Of a stretch of 64,000 nucleotides of DNA, positions 42,255-50,714 are shown one piece after another. Location of the stretch: assembly GCF_017745215.1 (NCBI RefSeq), contig NZ_JAGHZV010000003.1:1-64000 (forward strand). Reading direction: 5' to 3'. Made by a program: the position numbers and the translations under genes. Below the pieces are notes generated by a model, which was not told the origin of the DNA, ran no database searches, and worked only from the letters and a program-made list of their open reading frames with translations. The number at the start of each line of letters is the position of its first letter. Within the stretch, counting starts at the first letter, position 1. This DNA comes from Sphingomonas sp. Lineage in GTDB: Bacteria > Pseudomonadota > Alphaproteobacteria > Sphingomonadales > Sphingomonadaceae.

Positions 42255-44317
42255 CCCGCGATCGCCCAGGTGAGCGCGGCAGTGAGGCCGATCAGCATGA
42301 CGAAGGCATAGGCGTAGACATATCCCGACTGGAGACGGACGGCGGCGGCACTGCCCCATTGGACGAGACGCGCCGACCCGTTGGGCCCGAAGCGGTCGAT
42401 CGTGCCCTCATCCCCGCCCTTCCAGAAGAGGCGGCCGATCGCGAAGGCAGGCTTCACGAACAGGAAGTTGTAGAGCTCGTCGAAATACCATTTGTTGAGC
42501 AGGAAGCGGTACAGCACCGAGAAATTCTCGGCGAAGGCCGCCGGGAAGGCCGGGAAGCGGATGTAGGCGAACCAGGCGATCGCCAGCCCGCCGAGCATCG
42601 CGAACGACGCGGCGAGCTTCACCAGCAGCGGCACTTCGTGCATCGAGTGCATCAGATGCTCGTTGAACGCGACGGCGCCCTTCCAATAGGCCTCGCCCGC
42701 GCTCGGCTCGATGAAATAGCCGTGGAAGACGAAGCCCGCGGCGACCGCGCCGATCGACAGCAGCACCAGCGGCACCAGCATCGGCCAGGGGCTCTCGTGC
42801 GGATGATAGCCGCCGGTGCCTTCATGGACGTCATGCGCATGCGCCGGAGCGTGATGCTCGTGCGGATGGTCGTGCGCTTCGTCGTCCTCGTCATGGCCAT
42901 GATCGTGCAGCGCATGCTGGATGTGCTCGGACGCGGCCCAGCGCGGGTTGCCCCAGAAAGTGAGGAACATCAGGCGCCACGAATAGAAGCTGGTGATCAG
43001 CGCCACCGCGGTGCCGACCCAGAAGGCGCCGGTGGAGCCCGCGGCCCAGCTCGCCTCGATGATCGCGTCCTTCGAATGGAAGCCGGCGAAGCCGATCGCG
43101 AGCGGGTTGCCGAACACTGCCGGTAGCCCCACGCCGGTGATCGCGAGCGTGCCCGCCATCATCGCCCAGAAGGTCACGGGGATGCTTTTCCTGAGGCCCC
43201 CGTAATAGCGCATGTCCTGCTCGTGATGCATCGCATGGATCACCGAGCCCGCGCCGAGGAACAGCAGCGCCTTGAAGAAGGCGTGGGTGAACAGGTGGAA
43301 CATCGCCGCGCCGTACGCGCCGACGCCGGCGGCGAAGAACATGTAGCCGAGCTGCGAACAGGTCGAATAGGCGATCACGCGCTTGATGTCGGTCTGGCAG
43401 GTGCCCACCGTCGCGGCGAACAGGCAGGTCGCGGCGCCGATGAACGTCACCACGCCAGTCGCGACATGGCTGGTCTCGAACATCGGCGAGAGGCGGCAGA
43501 CCATGAACACGCCCGCAGTCACCATCGTCGCGGCGTGGATCAGCGCCGACACCGGGGTCGGGCCCTCCATCGCGTCGGGCAACCAGGTGTGGAGGCCCAG
43601 CTGCGCCGACTTGCCCATCGCGCCGAGGAACAAGAGCAGGCAGAGGATCGTCATCGTGTCCCAGCGATGGCCCATGAAGCCGATCGTCGAGCCCGCCATG
43701 TGCGGCGCGGCCTCGAGGATCGCGGGGATCGAGACGGTCTGGAACACCAGATAGGTGCCGAAGATGCCGAGCATGAAGCCAAGGTCGCCGACGCGGTTCA
43801 CCACGAAGGCCTTGATCGCCGCGGCATTGGCGCTGGGCTTCCGGAACCAGAAGCCGATGAGCAGGTACGACGCCAGGCCCACGCCTTCCCAGCCGAAGAA
43901 CATCTGGACGAGGTTGTCCGCGGTCACGAGCATCAACATCGCGAAGGTGAACAGCGAGAGATAGGCGAAGAACCGCGGCTGGTCCGGGTCCTCCTCCATG
44001 TAGCTCCAGCTGTAGAGGTGGACGAGCGCCGAGACGCTGGTCACCACCACGAGCATCACCGCGGTGAGCGCGTCGACGCGCAGCGCCCAGTCGACGTGGA
44101 GCGTGCCCGAGTTCATCCAGGTGAGCACCGGCACGACCGCCGGCTCGGCGGTGCCGCCGATGTACGACAGGAAGATAGGCCAGCTCAGCGCGCACGACAG
44201 GAACAGCCCGCCCGTGGTGACGAGCTTGGGCAGCAGGCTCCCGAACGCCTTGTTCGAGAGGCCGGCAAGCGCAGCCGCAACCAGCGGCGCGAAGACGATG
44301 ACGAGTAGCGCGCTCAT
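42251..44317 (-). CDS. nuoL: NADH-quinone oxidoreductase subunit L with a His-rich loop
   Basis: A 688-residue distal antiporter-like subunit with the long lateral helix at its C-terminus. [37 protein letters not shown] and KSAQLG carry the proton-path residues. Between the helices after the core antiporter unit is a hydrophilic loop at residues 465-508 (about 42794-42925) with 15 His in 43 residues plus many Asp/Glu, which looks metal- or proton-binding. It overlaps nuoK and nuoM by 4 nt each. Confidence 0.96.
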   Translation of the reverse strand: MSALLVIVFAPLVAAALAGLSNKAFGSLLPKLVTTGGLFLSCALSWPIFLSYIGGTAEPAVVPVLTWMNSGTLHVDWALRVDALTAVMLVVVTSVSALVHLYSWSYMEEDPDQPRFFAYLSLFTFAMLMLVTADNLVQMFFGWEGVGLASYLLIGFWFRKPSANAAAIKAFVVNRVGDLGFMLGIFGTYLVFQTVSIPAILEAAPHMAGSTIGFMGHRWDTMTILCLLLFLGAMGKSAQLGLHTWLPDAMEGPTPVSALIHAATMVTAGVFMVCRLSPMFETSHVATGVVTFIGAATCLFAATVGTCQTDIKRVIAYSTCSQLGYMFFAAGVGAYGAAMFHLFTHAFFKALLFLGAGSVIHAMHHEQDMRYYGGLRKSIPVTFWAMMAGTLAITGVGLPAVFGNPLAIGFAGFHSKDAIIEASWAAGSTGAFWVGTAVALITSFYSWRLMFLTFWGNPRWAASEHIQHALHDHGHDEDDEAHDHPHEHHAPAHAHDVHEGTGGYHPHESPWPMLVPLVLLSIGAVAAGFVFHGYFIEPSAGEAYWKGAVAFNEHLMHSMHEVPLLVKLAASFAMLGGLAIAWFAYIRFPAFPAAFAENFSVLYRFLLNKWYFDELYNFLFVKPAFAIGRLFWKGGDEGTIDRFGPNGSARLVQWGSAAAVRLQSGYVYAYAFVMLIGLTAALTWAIAG

Positions 44318-44619
44318 CCCTTCATCCGATTGACGTCGTCGACCGAGATCGTGCCCCGGGCGCGGAAATAGATGACGAGGATGGCCAGGCCGATCGCGGC
44401 CTCGCCTGCGGCGACGGTGAGCACGAACATCGCGAACACCTGGCCCACGAGGTCATGGAGGAAGGCCGAGAAAGCGACGAGGTTGAGGTTCACGCTCAGC
44501 AGGATGAGCTCGATCGCCATCAGCACGACGATCAGGTTCTTGCGGTTCATGAAGATGCCGAGCACCCCCATGGCGAAGAGGATCGCCGAGACGACCAGAT
44601 AATGCGTCAACGTGATCAT
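44314..44619 (-). CDS. nuoK: NADH-quinone oxidoreductase subunit K
   Basis: A 101-residue subunit with three membrane helices, homologous to MrpC/ND4L. The buried glutamates are in [13 protein letters not shown] and [13 protein letters not shown]. The ATG at 44619 lies one base after the stop of a 34-codon ORF that separates it from nuoJ, and is preferred over a longer frame beginning within that ORF. Confidence 0.96.
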   Translation of the reverse strand: MITLTHYLVVSAILFAMGVLGIFMNRKNLIVVLMAIELILLSVNLNLVAFSAFLHDLVGQVFAMFVLTVAAGEAAIGLAILVIYFRARGTISVDDVNRMKG

Positions 44620-44620
44620 C

Positions 44621-44725
44621 TCAGCGCCTCCCGCCGAAGAGCCGGATGGCGACGAAGATTGCTCCGCCGAAGAGGCCCAGCACAAACAACAGGATGAGCC
44701 AGTGGACGATACTGAAGGCGATCAC
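44621..44725 (-). CDS. 34-residue membrane microprotein between nuoJ and nuoK
   Basis: GTG-started ORF of 34 residues: a single hydrophobic helix (about residues 8-27, [18 protein letters not shown]) and a basic end, RLFGGRR. Its GTG overlaps the nuoJ stop as GTGA, and its TGA is one base from the nuoK ATG, so translation coupling is well laid out. It could be a small accessory subunit or assembly peptide of complex I; no family is known to me. Too short to be certain it is made. Confidence 0.55.
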   Translation of the reverse strand: MIAFSIVHWLILLFVLGLFGGAIFVAIRLFGGRR

Positions 44726-45333
44726 AGCTGCACCCCCTGCCCCACCGGCGCGTCGACCTTGCGGACCGCGTCCTTCGAGCGGCGGCTGACCTGGCGGCCG
44801 ACGTTCTGCGGCTTGACGTCGCCGCGCTTGCGATAGGTGAGCACGATCGCGCCGATCATCGCGACCAGCAGCACCAGCCCCGCGCCTTCGAAGACATACA
44901 GGTAGCGCGTGTAGAGCAGCGCGCCGAGCGCTTCGATGTTCGACTTGTCGCCCGGCACCGGCGCGATCAGCCGGCTCATGTCGACCGCGCGCTCGCTCCA
45001 GGCGCCGACCGCGACGATGATCTCGGCGACCAGCCCCAGCGCGAGCAGCAGGCCCACCGCGGCATAGCGCGCGACGCCGGCGCGCAGCTCGGCGAAGTCG
45101 ATGTCGAGCATCATCACGACGAACAGGAAGAGCACCGCGACCGCGCCGACATAGACGATCACCAGCAGCATCGCGATGAACTCGGCGCCGACCAGCAGCA
45201 TCAGCCCCGCGGCGTTGAAGAACGCGAGGATCAGCCAGAGCACCGAATGCACCGGATTGCGCGACAGGATCGTGAAGGCGCCCGAGACGCACACCACGAT
45301 CGCGAAGAGATAGAAGGCGAGCAGCTGGATCAT
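44722..45333 (-). CDS. nuoJ: NADH-quinone oxidoreductase subunit J
   Basis: A 203-residue subunit with five membrane helices; VYVGAVAVLFLFVVMMLDID is the conserved helix with the pi-bulge. The C-terminal tail is basic and hydrophilic. It is separated from nuoI by 147 nt containing a REP-like palindrome, the only real gap inside the operon. Confidence 0.95.
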   Translation of the reverse strand: MIQLLAFYLFAIVVCVSGAFTILSRNPVHSVLWLILAFFNAAGLMLLVGAEFIAMLLVIVYVGAVAVLFLFVVMMLDIDFAELRAGVARYAAVGLLLALGLVAEIIVAVGAWSERAVDMSRLIAPVPGDKSNIEALGALLYTRYLYVFEGAGLVLLVAMIGAIVLTYRKRGDVKPQNVGRQVSRRSKDAVRKVDAPVGQGVQL

Positions 45334-45357
45334 GCGGACCCGCCGTTCTTCATGCTC

Positions 45358-45437
45358 GTCATCCCGGCGAAAGCCGGGAACCAGAGCCCCCAGCCATGCC
45401 GCTCGGCACGCTGGGTCCCGGCTTTCGCCGGGATGAC
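45358..45437. repeat. REP-like palindromic repeat, copy 5, inside the nuo operon
   Basis: A family member with the standard outer arms and a changed centre, placed between nuoI and nuoJ. In the leftward transcript from nuoA it would fold into a long hairpin just after nuoJ would begin... more exactly between the upstream nuoI cistron and the downstream nuoJ cistron. There is no adjacent T-run, so termination is not obvious; RNA processing or stabilisation is possible. Confidence 0.88.
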
Positions 45438-45480
45438 GGAAAAAGGAAGAATCATCGGCGTTCCCACTGTTGCGGCGCGC

Positions 45481-45966
45481 TTAACGATAGGGCGCATCGG
45501 CGGCAAGGTTCGCGGCGATCGCGCGTTCCCAGCGGTCGCCGTTCTCGAGCAGCTTCTCCTTCTGGTAGATCAGCTCCTCGCGCGTCTCGGTGGCGAATTC
45601 GAAGTTCGGGCCCTCCACGATCGCGTCCACCGGGCAGGCTTCCTGGCAGAGGCCGCAGTAGATGCACTTGGTCATGTCGATGTCGTAGCGCGTGGTGCGG
45701 CGGCTGCCGTCCTCGCGCGGCTCGGCCTCGATCGTGATCGCCAGCGCCGGGCAGATCGCCTCGCACAGCTTGCACGCGATGCAGCGCTCCTCGCCGTTGG
45801 GATAGCGGCGCAGCGCATGCTCGCCGCGGAAGCGGGGCGAGATCGGGTTCTTCTCGAACGGATAGTTGATCGTCGCCTTGGGCTTGAAGAAATACTTCAA
45901 GGTCAGCCAATGCGCCTTGATGAATTCCCACAGCGTGTAGGATCGGATGAGCTGGGCGACGTTCAT
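45481..45966 (-). CDS. nuoI: NADH-quinone oxidoreductase subunit I
   Basis: A 161-residue ferredoxin-like subunit that carries clusters N6a and N6b. Two complete CxxCxxCxxxCP motifs are present: [12 protein letters not shown] and [12 protein letters not shown]. An amphipathic N-terminal helix docks it to the membrane arm. The ATG at 45966 overlaps the stop of the upstream 162-residue accessory gene by 4 nt. Confidence 0.97.
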   Translation of the reverse strand: MNVAQLIRSYTLWEFIKAHWLTLKYFFKPKATINYPFEKNPISPRFRGEHALRRYPNGEERCIACKLCEAICPALAITIEAEPREDGSRRTTRYDIDMTKCIYCGLCQEACPVDAIVEGPNFEFATETREELIYQKEKLLENGDRWERAIAANLAADAPYR

Positions 45967-46451
45967 TGGTCTATCGAGCTCCGAAATTTAATCTTCTCTT
46001 GCCATTCGGCGTCCGGATCGGTGGTCACAACATAAAAGCAGCCACCCCCCATCGTGCTTACGATCGCACCATGTTCGGCGCGAAGTAGGTAAGCAATCAG
46101 AGGCTTTGCTTCAGGACCGCCCTTGACCGAAAGAATTCGATTATACGGCACTCCCGGTCCAGCGAGTGCGACATCGAATCCACCGTCATCCTTGCGGTTC
46201 ACTACACCTATCTTTTTTCCTTCAAAGATATTGGTAGGGTCGTACAGCCTGACCTTCGCAACCGCTTCCGCGTCCGGCAAGGACTTCGAGAAAGCAATAA
46301 CCACGAGGCGTTGGGGGCCAAATTGTATCAGCTTGTCCGAGTCTTGGGGGTCTGCCTTCTGATCCTGAAGATAGCACGTTGCCACAACGGTGGGTTCAGC
46401 GAGAGGTGCTGCCGCACCTACCAATGAAGCGAGCAGAATTAACCCGATCAC
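45963..46451 (-). CDS. Low-GC exported hypothetical protein between nuoH and nuoI
   Basis: A 162-residue protein with a signal peptide (residues 1-17, [15 protein letters not shown]), probably periplasmic; Cys26 and a late Cys in MGGGCFYVV might pair. I do not recognise the family. The GTG start overlaps the nuoH stop (GTGA) and its TGA overlaps the nuoI ATG (ATGA). Its composition differs from nuo genes: 46201-46260 has 26 G+C of 60 and 46321-46380 has 29, against 37 in a sample of nuoH (46501-46560). It looks like an acquired gene fitted precisely into the operon. Confidence 0.72.
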   Translation of the reverse strand: MIGLILLASLVGAAAPLAEPTVVATCYLQDQKADPQDSDKLIQFGPQRLVVIAFSKSLPDAEAVAKVRLYDPTNIFEGKKIGVVNRKDDGGFDVALAGPGVPYNRILSVKGGPEAKPLIAYLLRAEHGAIVSTMGGGCFYVVTTDPDAEWQEKIKFRSSIDQ

Positions 46452-47533
46452 CCCGCCACTCCCACGCGCGTCCACATCAGGAAGCCGGACACGACGAACA
46501 CGAAGATCAGCGACAGCGGCAGGAAGATCTTCCAGCCCAGCCGCATCAGCTGGTCGTAGCGGTACCTCGGCACGGTCGCCTTCACCCAGCTGAAGCAGAA
46601 GAAGAAGAAGCCGATCTTGGCGAGCAGCCAGACGAAGCCCGGGATATAGTAGAGCGGCGCCCAGTCGAACGGCGGGAGGTAGCCGCCCCAGAACAGCGTC
46701 GCGTTGAGCGTGCACATTAGGATGACGTTGGCATATTCGCCCAGCCAGTAGAGCGCGAACGCCATCGACGAATATTCGGTCTGGTAGCCCGCGACGAGCT
46801 CGCTTTCGGCCTCGGTCAGGTCGAAGGGCGCGCGCTGCGTCTCGGCGAGCGACGAGATGAAGAAGACGATCGCCATCGGGAACAGCAGCGGGTTGGCGAA
46901 ATTGCCGTTGATCCCGAAGCCGCCGAGATACTGGCCGTAATAGCCCTTCTGCGCCTCGACGATCGTGCCGAGGTTGAAGCTGCCCGCCCAGAGCACGACC
47001 GAGATCAGCACGAAGCCGATCGAGACTTCGTAGCTCACCATCTGCGCCGCCGCACGGATCGCCGAGTAGAAGGGGTATTTCGAGTTCGACGCCCAGCCCG
47101 CGAGGATGATGCCGTAGACGCCGAGCGACGACGCCGCGAGCACGTAGAGCAGCCCGACGTTGATGTTCGAGAGCACCATCACCGGCCAGTCGATCCACAG
47201 CGCACCGAACGGCACGACGGCCCAGACGATCAGCGCCACGGTGAAGGTGATGATCGGCGCGATCAGGAACAGGCCCTTGTTCGCGCTCGACGGGATGATC
47301 GTCTCCTGCAGGAAGACCTTGAGGCCGTCCGCGAAGCTCTGGAGCAGGCCGAAGGGGCCGACGACGTTGGGGCCGCGGCGCAGCGCCATCGCCGCCCAGA
47401 TCTTGCGGTCGGCATAGATGATCATCGCCACCGCGAGCATCAGCGGCAGCGCGATCAGCAGGATGTCGACGATCGTGGCGAGGAACCACGACAGCTCGAA
47501 CGGGAGGTGGAGATAGGTGAACCACCAGGTCAT
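46448..47533 (-). CDS. nuoH: NADH-quinone oxidoreductase subunit H
   Basis: A 361-residue subunit with eight or more helices that forms the quinone-site entrance with NuoB and Nuo[22 protein letters not shown] and [21 protein letters not shown], with the conserved acidic funnel residues, are intact. The ATG at 47533 lies 16 nt after the stop of a 46-codon ORF. Confidence 0.97.
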   Translation of the reverse strand: MTWWFTYLHLPFELSWFLATIVDILLIALPLMLAVAMIIYADRKIWAAMALRRGPNVVGPFGLLQSFADGLKVFLQETIIPSSANKGLFLIAPIITFTVALIVWAVVPFGALWIDWPVMVLSNINVGLLYVLAASSLGVYGIILAGWASNSKYPFYSAIRAAAQMVSYEVSIGFVLISVVLWAGSFNLGTIVEAQKGYYGQYLGGFGINGNFANPLLFPMAIVFFISSLAETQRAPFDLTEAESELVAGYQTEYSSMAFALYWLGEYANVILMCTLNATLFWGGYLPPFDWAPLYYIPGFVWLLAKIGFFFFCFSWVKATVPRYRYDQLMRLGWKIFLPLSLIFVFVVSGFLMWTRVGVAG

Positions 47534-47549
47534 GCGTCAAATCCCGCCA

Positions 47550-47690
47550 TCACAAATTCACCCAGACCACCGCCGCAAGCAGTCCGCCCACGACCAGCAG
47601 CATCGCCGCCGTCAATGGCCAGCGAATCCAGCGAGGCCCCTCGAGCGCCGTCTTGAGGACATCGACGATGAAGATCGACAGCGTTTCCAT
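47550..47690 (-). CDS. 46-residue membrane microprotein between nuoG and nuoH
   Basis: An ATG-started ORF of 46 residues: METLSIFIVDVLKTALEGPR, a short Trp/Arg segment, then one hydrophobic helix (about 25-43) ending VVWVNL. It begins 6 nt after the nuoG stop, with GGAGGCGGCTGAGTG supplying a ribosome-binding site inside the end of nuoG. A tail-anchored peptide of this kind could touch the membrane arm. No known family; expression is unproven. Confidence 0.55.
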   Translation of the reverse strand: METLSIFIVDVLKTALEGPRWIRWPLTAAMLLVVGGLLAAVVWVNL

Positions 47691-47696
47691 CGCGCA

Positions 47697-49715
47697 TCAC
47701 TCAGCCGCCTCCGCGAAATCCTGGCCGTGCACCAGCTCGGCCGAGCAGCGCTGCATCGTCGGGCTGGCGCGGCAGATCGCGTTGGTGAGGTAGAAGTCCT
47801 TGACCGGATAGGCCACTTCGCCGCTCGCCTTGGCCGGGAGCTTGGGCGGCGCCCAGTCGTAGCGGACCAGCCCCTCCTGTCCCAGCGCGGGCACGTCCAG
47901 CGCCATCTGCGCGCGGAGCTGCTCGAAGCTGTCGAACGGCAGCGTCGCGCCGAGCACGTCGGAGAGAGCGCGCAGGATCGTCCAGTCCTCGCGCGCATCG
48001 CCCGGCGCGAACACCGCGCGCTCGCTGCGCTGCACGCGGCCTTCCATGTTGACGTAGGTGCCGGGCTTCTCGGAATAGGCCGCGGCGGGCAGGATCACGT
48101 CGGCATGGTGCGCGCCGGCGTCGCCGTGGTGGCCGATATAGACCTTGAAGCTGGTCTCGAACTTCGAGAAATCGACTTCGTCGGCGCCGAGGAAGAAGGT
48201 CAGCTTCGGCGCCGCGGCATGGATGTCGGCGATGCCGCCCTTCTGGAAGAAGCCGAGCATCAGCGAGCCCATCCGCGCCGCCGCGAGATGGACCACGCCG
48301 AAGCCGTTCCACGCGCTGCCGTCTTCGAGGGTGCGCACCACCTTGGCCGACTTCGCCAGCGCCAGCGCCGCGCCATGCGCCTTGCCGAGCGCGCCCGGGC
48401 CCAGCACGATCAGCGGCCTGGCGGCATTGTCGAACGCCTGGGTCACCGCCTCGGGCAGCTTGCCGAGCAGCGACAGGTCGTTGCCCAGCCACTCGACCTT
48501 GTAGGTCAGGTCGGTCTCGGGGCCGATCGCGAAGACCTTGGCGCCCTTCTTGATCGCCTTGCGCACGCGGGTGTTCACCAGCGGCGCTTCCCAGCGCAGG
48601 TTCGAGCCGATCAGCAGGATCGCATCGGCCTCTTCGACGCCCGCGATCGTCGGGTTGAACGCGACCGCGCCGAGGTTCGACACGTCATAGTCCATGCCGG
48701 TCTGGCGGCTGGCGAGCAGGTCGGAGCCGAGGTTCCTGAGCAGCGCCTTGGCCGCGAACATCGTCTCGCAATCGAGCTGGTCGCCCGCGATCGCCGCGAC
48801 GCTCGACCCGGCCTTCACCGCCTTGATCGCCGCGAAGGCGTCGTTCCAGGTGACGGGCTCGAGCTTGCCCTTCCGGTTGCGGACATAGGGCTTGTCGAGG
48901 CGGCGGCGGACCAGGCCGTCGACGTGGTGGCGCGTCTTGTCGTGCGCCCATTCCTCGTTGACGTCCTCGTTGATCCTGGGAAGCGCGCGCAGCACCTGGC
49001 GGCCGCGGCTGTCGAGCCGGATGTTGGTGCCCACCGCATCGCTCACGTCGATCGCGAGCGTCTTCTTGAGCTCCCACGGCCGCGCCTCGAAGGCGTAGGG
49101 CTTGCTGGTCAGCGCGCCGACCGGGCAGAGATCGACGACATTGCCCGAGAGCTCGGACGACACCGCCTTTTCGAGGTAGCTCGTGATCTGCATGTTCTCG
49201 CCGCGGTAGATCGCGCCGATCTCCTCGACCCCGGCGACTTCCTCGGCGAAGCGCACGCAGCGGGTGCAGTGGATGCAGCGGGTCATGATCGTCTTGACGA
49301 TCGGGCCCATGTATTTCTCGGTCACCGCCCGCTTGTTCTCGTCATAGCGCGAGCGGCCCTTGCCGTACGCCATGGTCTCGTCCTGCAGGTCGCATTCGCC
49401 GCCCTGGTCGCAGATCGGGCAATCGAGCGGATGGTTGATCAGCAGGAACTCGAGCACGCCCTCGCGCGCCGCCTTCACCATCGGCGAGTCGGTGCGGACT
49501 TCCTGGTTGTCGGCGGCGGGCAGCGCGCAGCTCGCCTGGGGCTTGGGCGGCCCGGGCTTCACTTCGACGAGGCACATGCGGCAATTGCCGGCGATCGACA
49601 GCCGCTCGTGATAGCAGAAGCGCGGAATCTCCTTCCCCGCGGCCTCGCACGCCTGGAGCACGGTGGCGCCGGCGGGCACCTCGACTTCGATTCCGTCTAC
49701 CTTCAGTTTAGGCAT
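47697..49715 (-). CDS. nuoG: NADH-quinone oxidoreductase subunit G
   Basis: A 672-residue peripheral-arm subunit. The N-terminal [2Fe-2S] domain (FCYHERLSIAGNCRMCLVEV with later CALPA), the His-Cys cluster segment (CIHCTRCVRFAEEV) and the N4 cluster CPVGA are followed by a molybdopterin-oxidoreductase-like domain with no cofactor role. Its last codons encode EAAE and end GGAGGCGGCTGAGTGA, nearly the same 16 nt as the ends of nuoF and the FkbM gene. Confidence 0.97.
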   Translation of the reverse strand: MPKLKVDGIEVEVPAGATVLQACEAAGKEIPRFCYHERLSIAGNCRMCLVEVKPGPPKPQASCALPAADNQEVRTDSPMVKAAREGVLEFLLINHPLDCPICDQGGECDLQDETMAYGKGRSRYDENKRAVTEKYMGPIVKTIMTRCIHCTRCVRFAEEVAGVEEIGAIYRGENMQITSYLEKAVSSELSGNVVDLCPVGALTSKPYAFEARPWELKKTLAIDVSDAVGTNIRLDSRGRQVLRALPRINEDVNEEWAHDKTRHHVDGLVRRRLDKPYVRNRKGKLEPVTWNDAFAAIKAVKAGSSVAAIAGDQLDCETMFAAKALLRNLGSDLLASRQTGMDYDVSNLGAVAFNPTIAGVEEADAILLIGSNLRWEAPLVNTRVRKAIKKGAKVFAIGPETDLTYKVEWLGNDLSLLGKLPEAVTQAFDNAARPLIVLGPGALGKAHGAALALAKSAKVVRTLEDGSAWNGFGVVHLAAARMGSLMLGFFQKGGIADIHAAAPKLTFFLGADEVDFSKFETSFKVYIGHHGDAGAHHADVILPAAAYSEKPGTYVNMEGRVQRSERAVFAPGDAREDWTILRALSDVLGATLPFDSFEQLRAQMALDVPALGQEGLVRYDWAPPKLPAKASGEVAYPVKDFYLTNAICRASPTMQRCSAELVHGQDFAEAAE

Positions 49716-49717
49716 GG

Positions 49718-49816
49718 TCAGACTTTCACTTCACGGTCGGCGGCGTCACCGCGCCAGCCGCGCTTGTCTTCGTTCAGGAGCACATCCGAGGCTGCGGGAC
49801 GGACGCTGGATATCAT
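49718..49816 (-). CDS. 32-codon ORF between fkbM-type gene and nuoG
   Basis: An ATG-started ORF of 32 hydrophilic residues (MISSVRPAASDVLLNEDKRG and 12 more, rich in Arg, Asp and Lys). Its ATG overlaps the methyltransferase stop by one base (TGATG), and its TGA is 2 nt from the nuoG ATG. It has no membrane segment. It may be a leader that couples nuoG translation, a real peptide, or a remnant of the older nuoF-nuoG junction. Confidence 0.35.
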   Translation of the reverse strand: MISSVRPAASDVLLNEDKRGWRGDAADREVKV

Positions 49817-50658
49817 CACTCGGCCGCCTCCCGCATCGCGCCGCCGACGCGGCCCTCGAGCGCGGCGAGCCCGGGATAAGCCGCGGGCCGAAGCGCCAGC
49901 AGCGTGTCGGGTTTCCCGTCCGCCTCCAGGCTCGCGCCATCGACCACGAGCAGGCCATATGCCTCCAGAACCACCCGCAGCTCCGCCAGATCGGGGCAGG
50001 CATCGATGAACACCGCATCGACGCGATCGTCCGCGAACAGCCGCTCGGCGCCTTGCAGCACCGCCATCTCCTGTCCTTCGACGTCGATCTTGAGAAAGAG
50101 CCGGCCGGCAAGGTCGAGCCCGTCGAGCCGGCGGACGTCCATCTCGAACTGCCGGCCCGGAACCGAATAGCTGTTCCGCTTCTCGGCGATCGTGGCGACG
50201 TGCGAAACCGCGCCCGCGATGAAGGTCGCACGATGATCCTGCGCGCCCGCCGCGACGTTTCGCGCCGTGAACCCGAAGCGGCGGGCATTCTCGGTGAGGC
50301 GCGAATAGGTGTCGGGATTGGCTTCGAACGCGACGATGCCGAAATCCGGATAGATCCGCCGGACGTCCGACATGAGGATCGAGAAGATCCCGATGTTCGC
50401 TCCGACGTCGACGAAGGTCATCCCGGGCCGGACGAACAGCATCAGATGCTGCATCGTGAGCGCCTCGTCGCGGAACAGGCTCAGCGTGCGCACGCGCCGC
50501 GACGCGCGCAGATAGCCGTTCTCGCGCAGCTCGTTGATGCGCACCGCATGCTGGAACAGGTCCACGTCCCGATCGCGATTCCCATACAGCAGCTTGGTCA
50601 CGGCTTCGCGAAGCCGCGGCTGCTTGATGAAATAGCGATCGATGATGGCGCTGAGCAT
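49816..50658 (-). CDS. FkbM-family SAM-dependent methyltransferase inside the nuo operon
   Basis: A 280-residue methyltransferase. The SAM-binding loop is FVDVGANIGIFSILMSD, followed by VAFEANPDTYSRL and LFLKIDVEGQEMAVLQGAE, all typical of FkbM enzymes that O-methylate sugars or lipids. It lies between nuoF (56 nt upstream) and the 32-codon ORF. The final 30 nt match the final 30 nt of nuoF at 27 positions, giving the shared tail GGAM-x-EAAE. Base composition is like its neighbours. A role on complex I is not known for the family; a simple passenger gene is equally possible. Confidence 0.88.
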   Translation of the reverse strand: MLSAIIDRYFIKQPRLREAVTKLLYGNRDRDVDLFQHAVRINELRENGYLRASRRVRTLSLFRDEALTMQHLMLFVRPGMTFVDVGANIGIFSILMSDVRRIYPDFGIVAFEANPDTYSRLTENARRFGFTARNVAAGAQDHRATFIAGAVSHVATIAEKRNSYSVPGRQFEMDVRRLDGLDLAGRLFLKIDVEGQEMAVLQGAERLFADDRVDAVFIDACPDLAELRVVLEAYGLLVVDGASLEADGKPDTLLALRPAAYPGLAALEGRVGGAMREAAE

Positions 50659-50714
50659 CGCCGGTCAGGCCTCCCCGACCGGCGAGCAGCGGCGCGCGCG
50701 GGCGTTGGTCGCCG

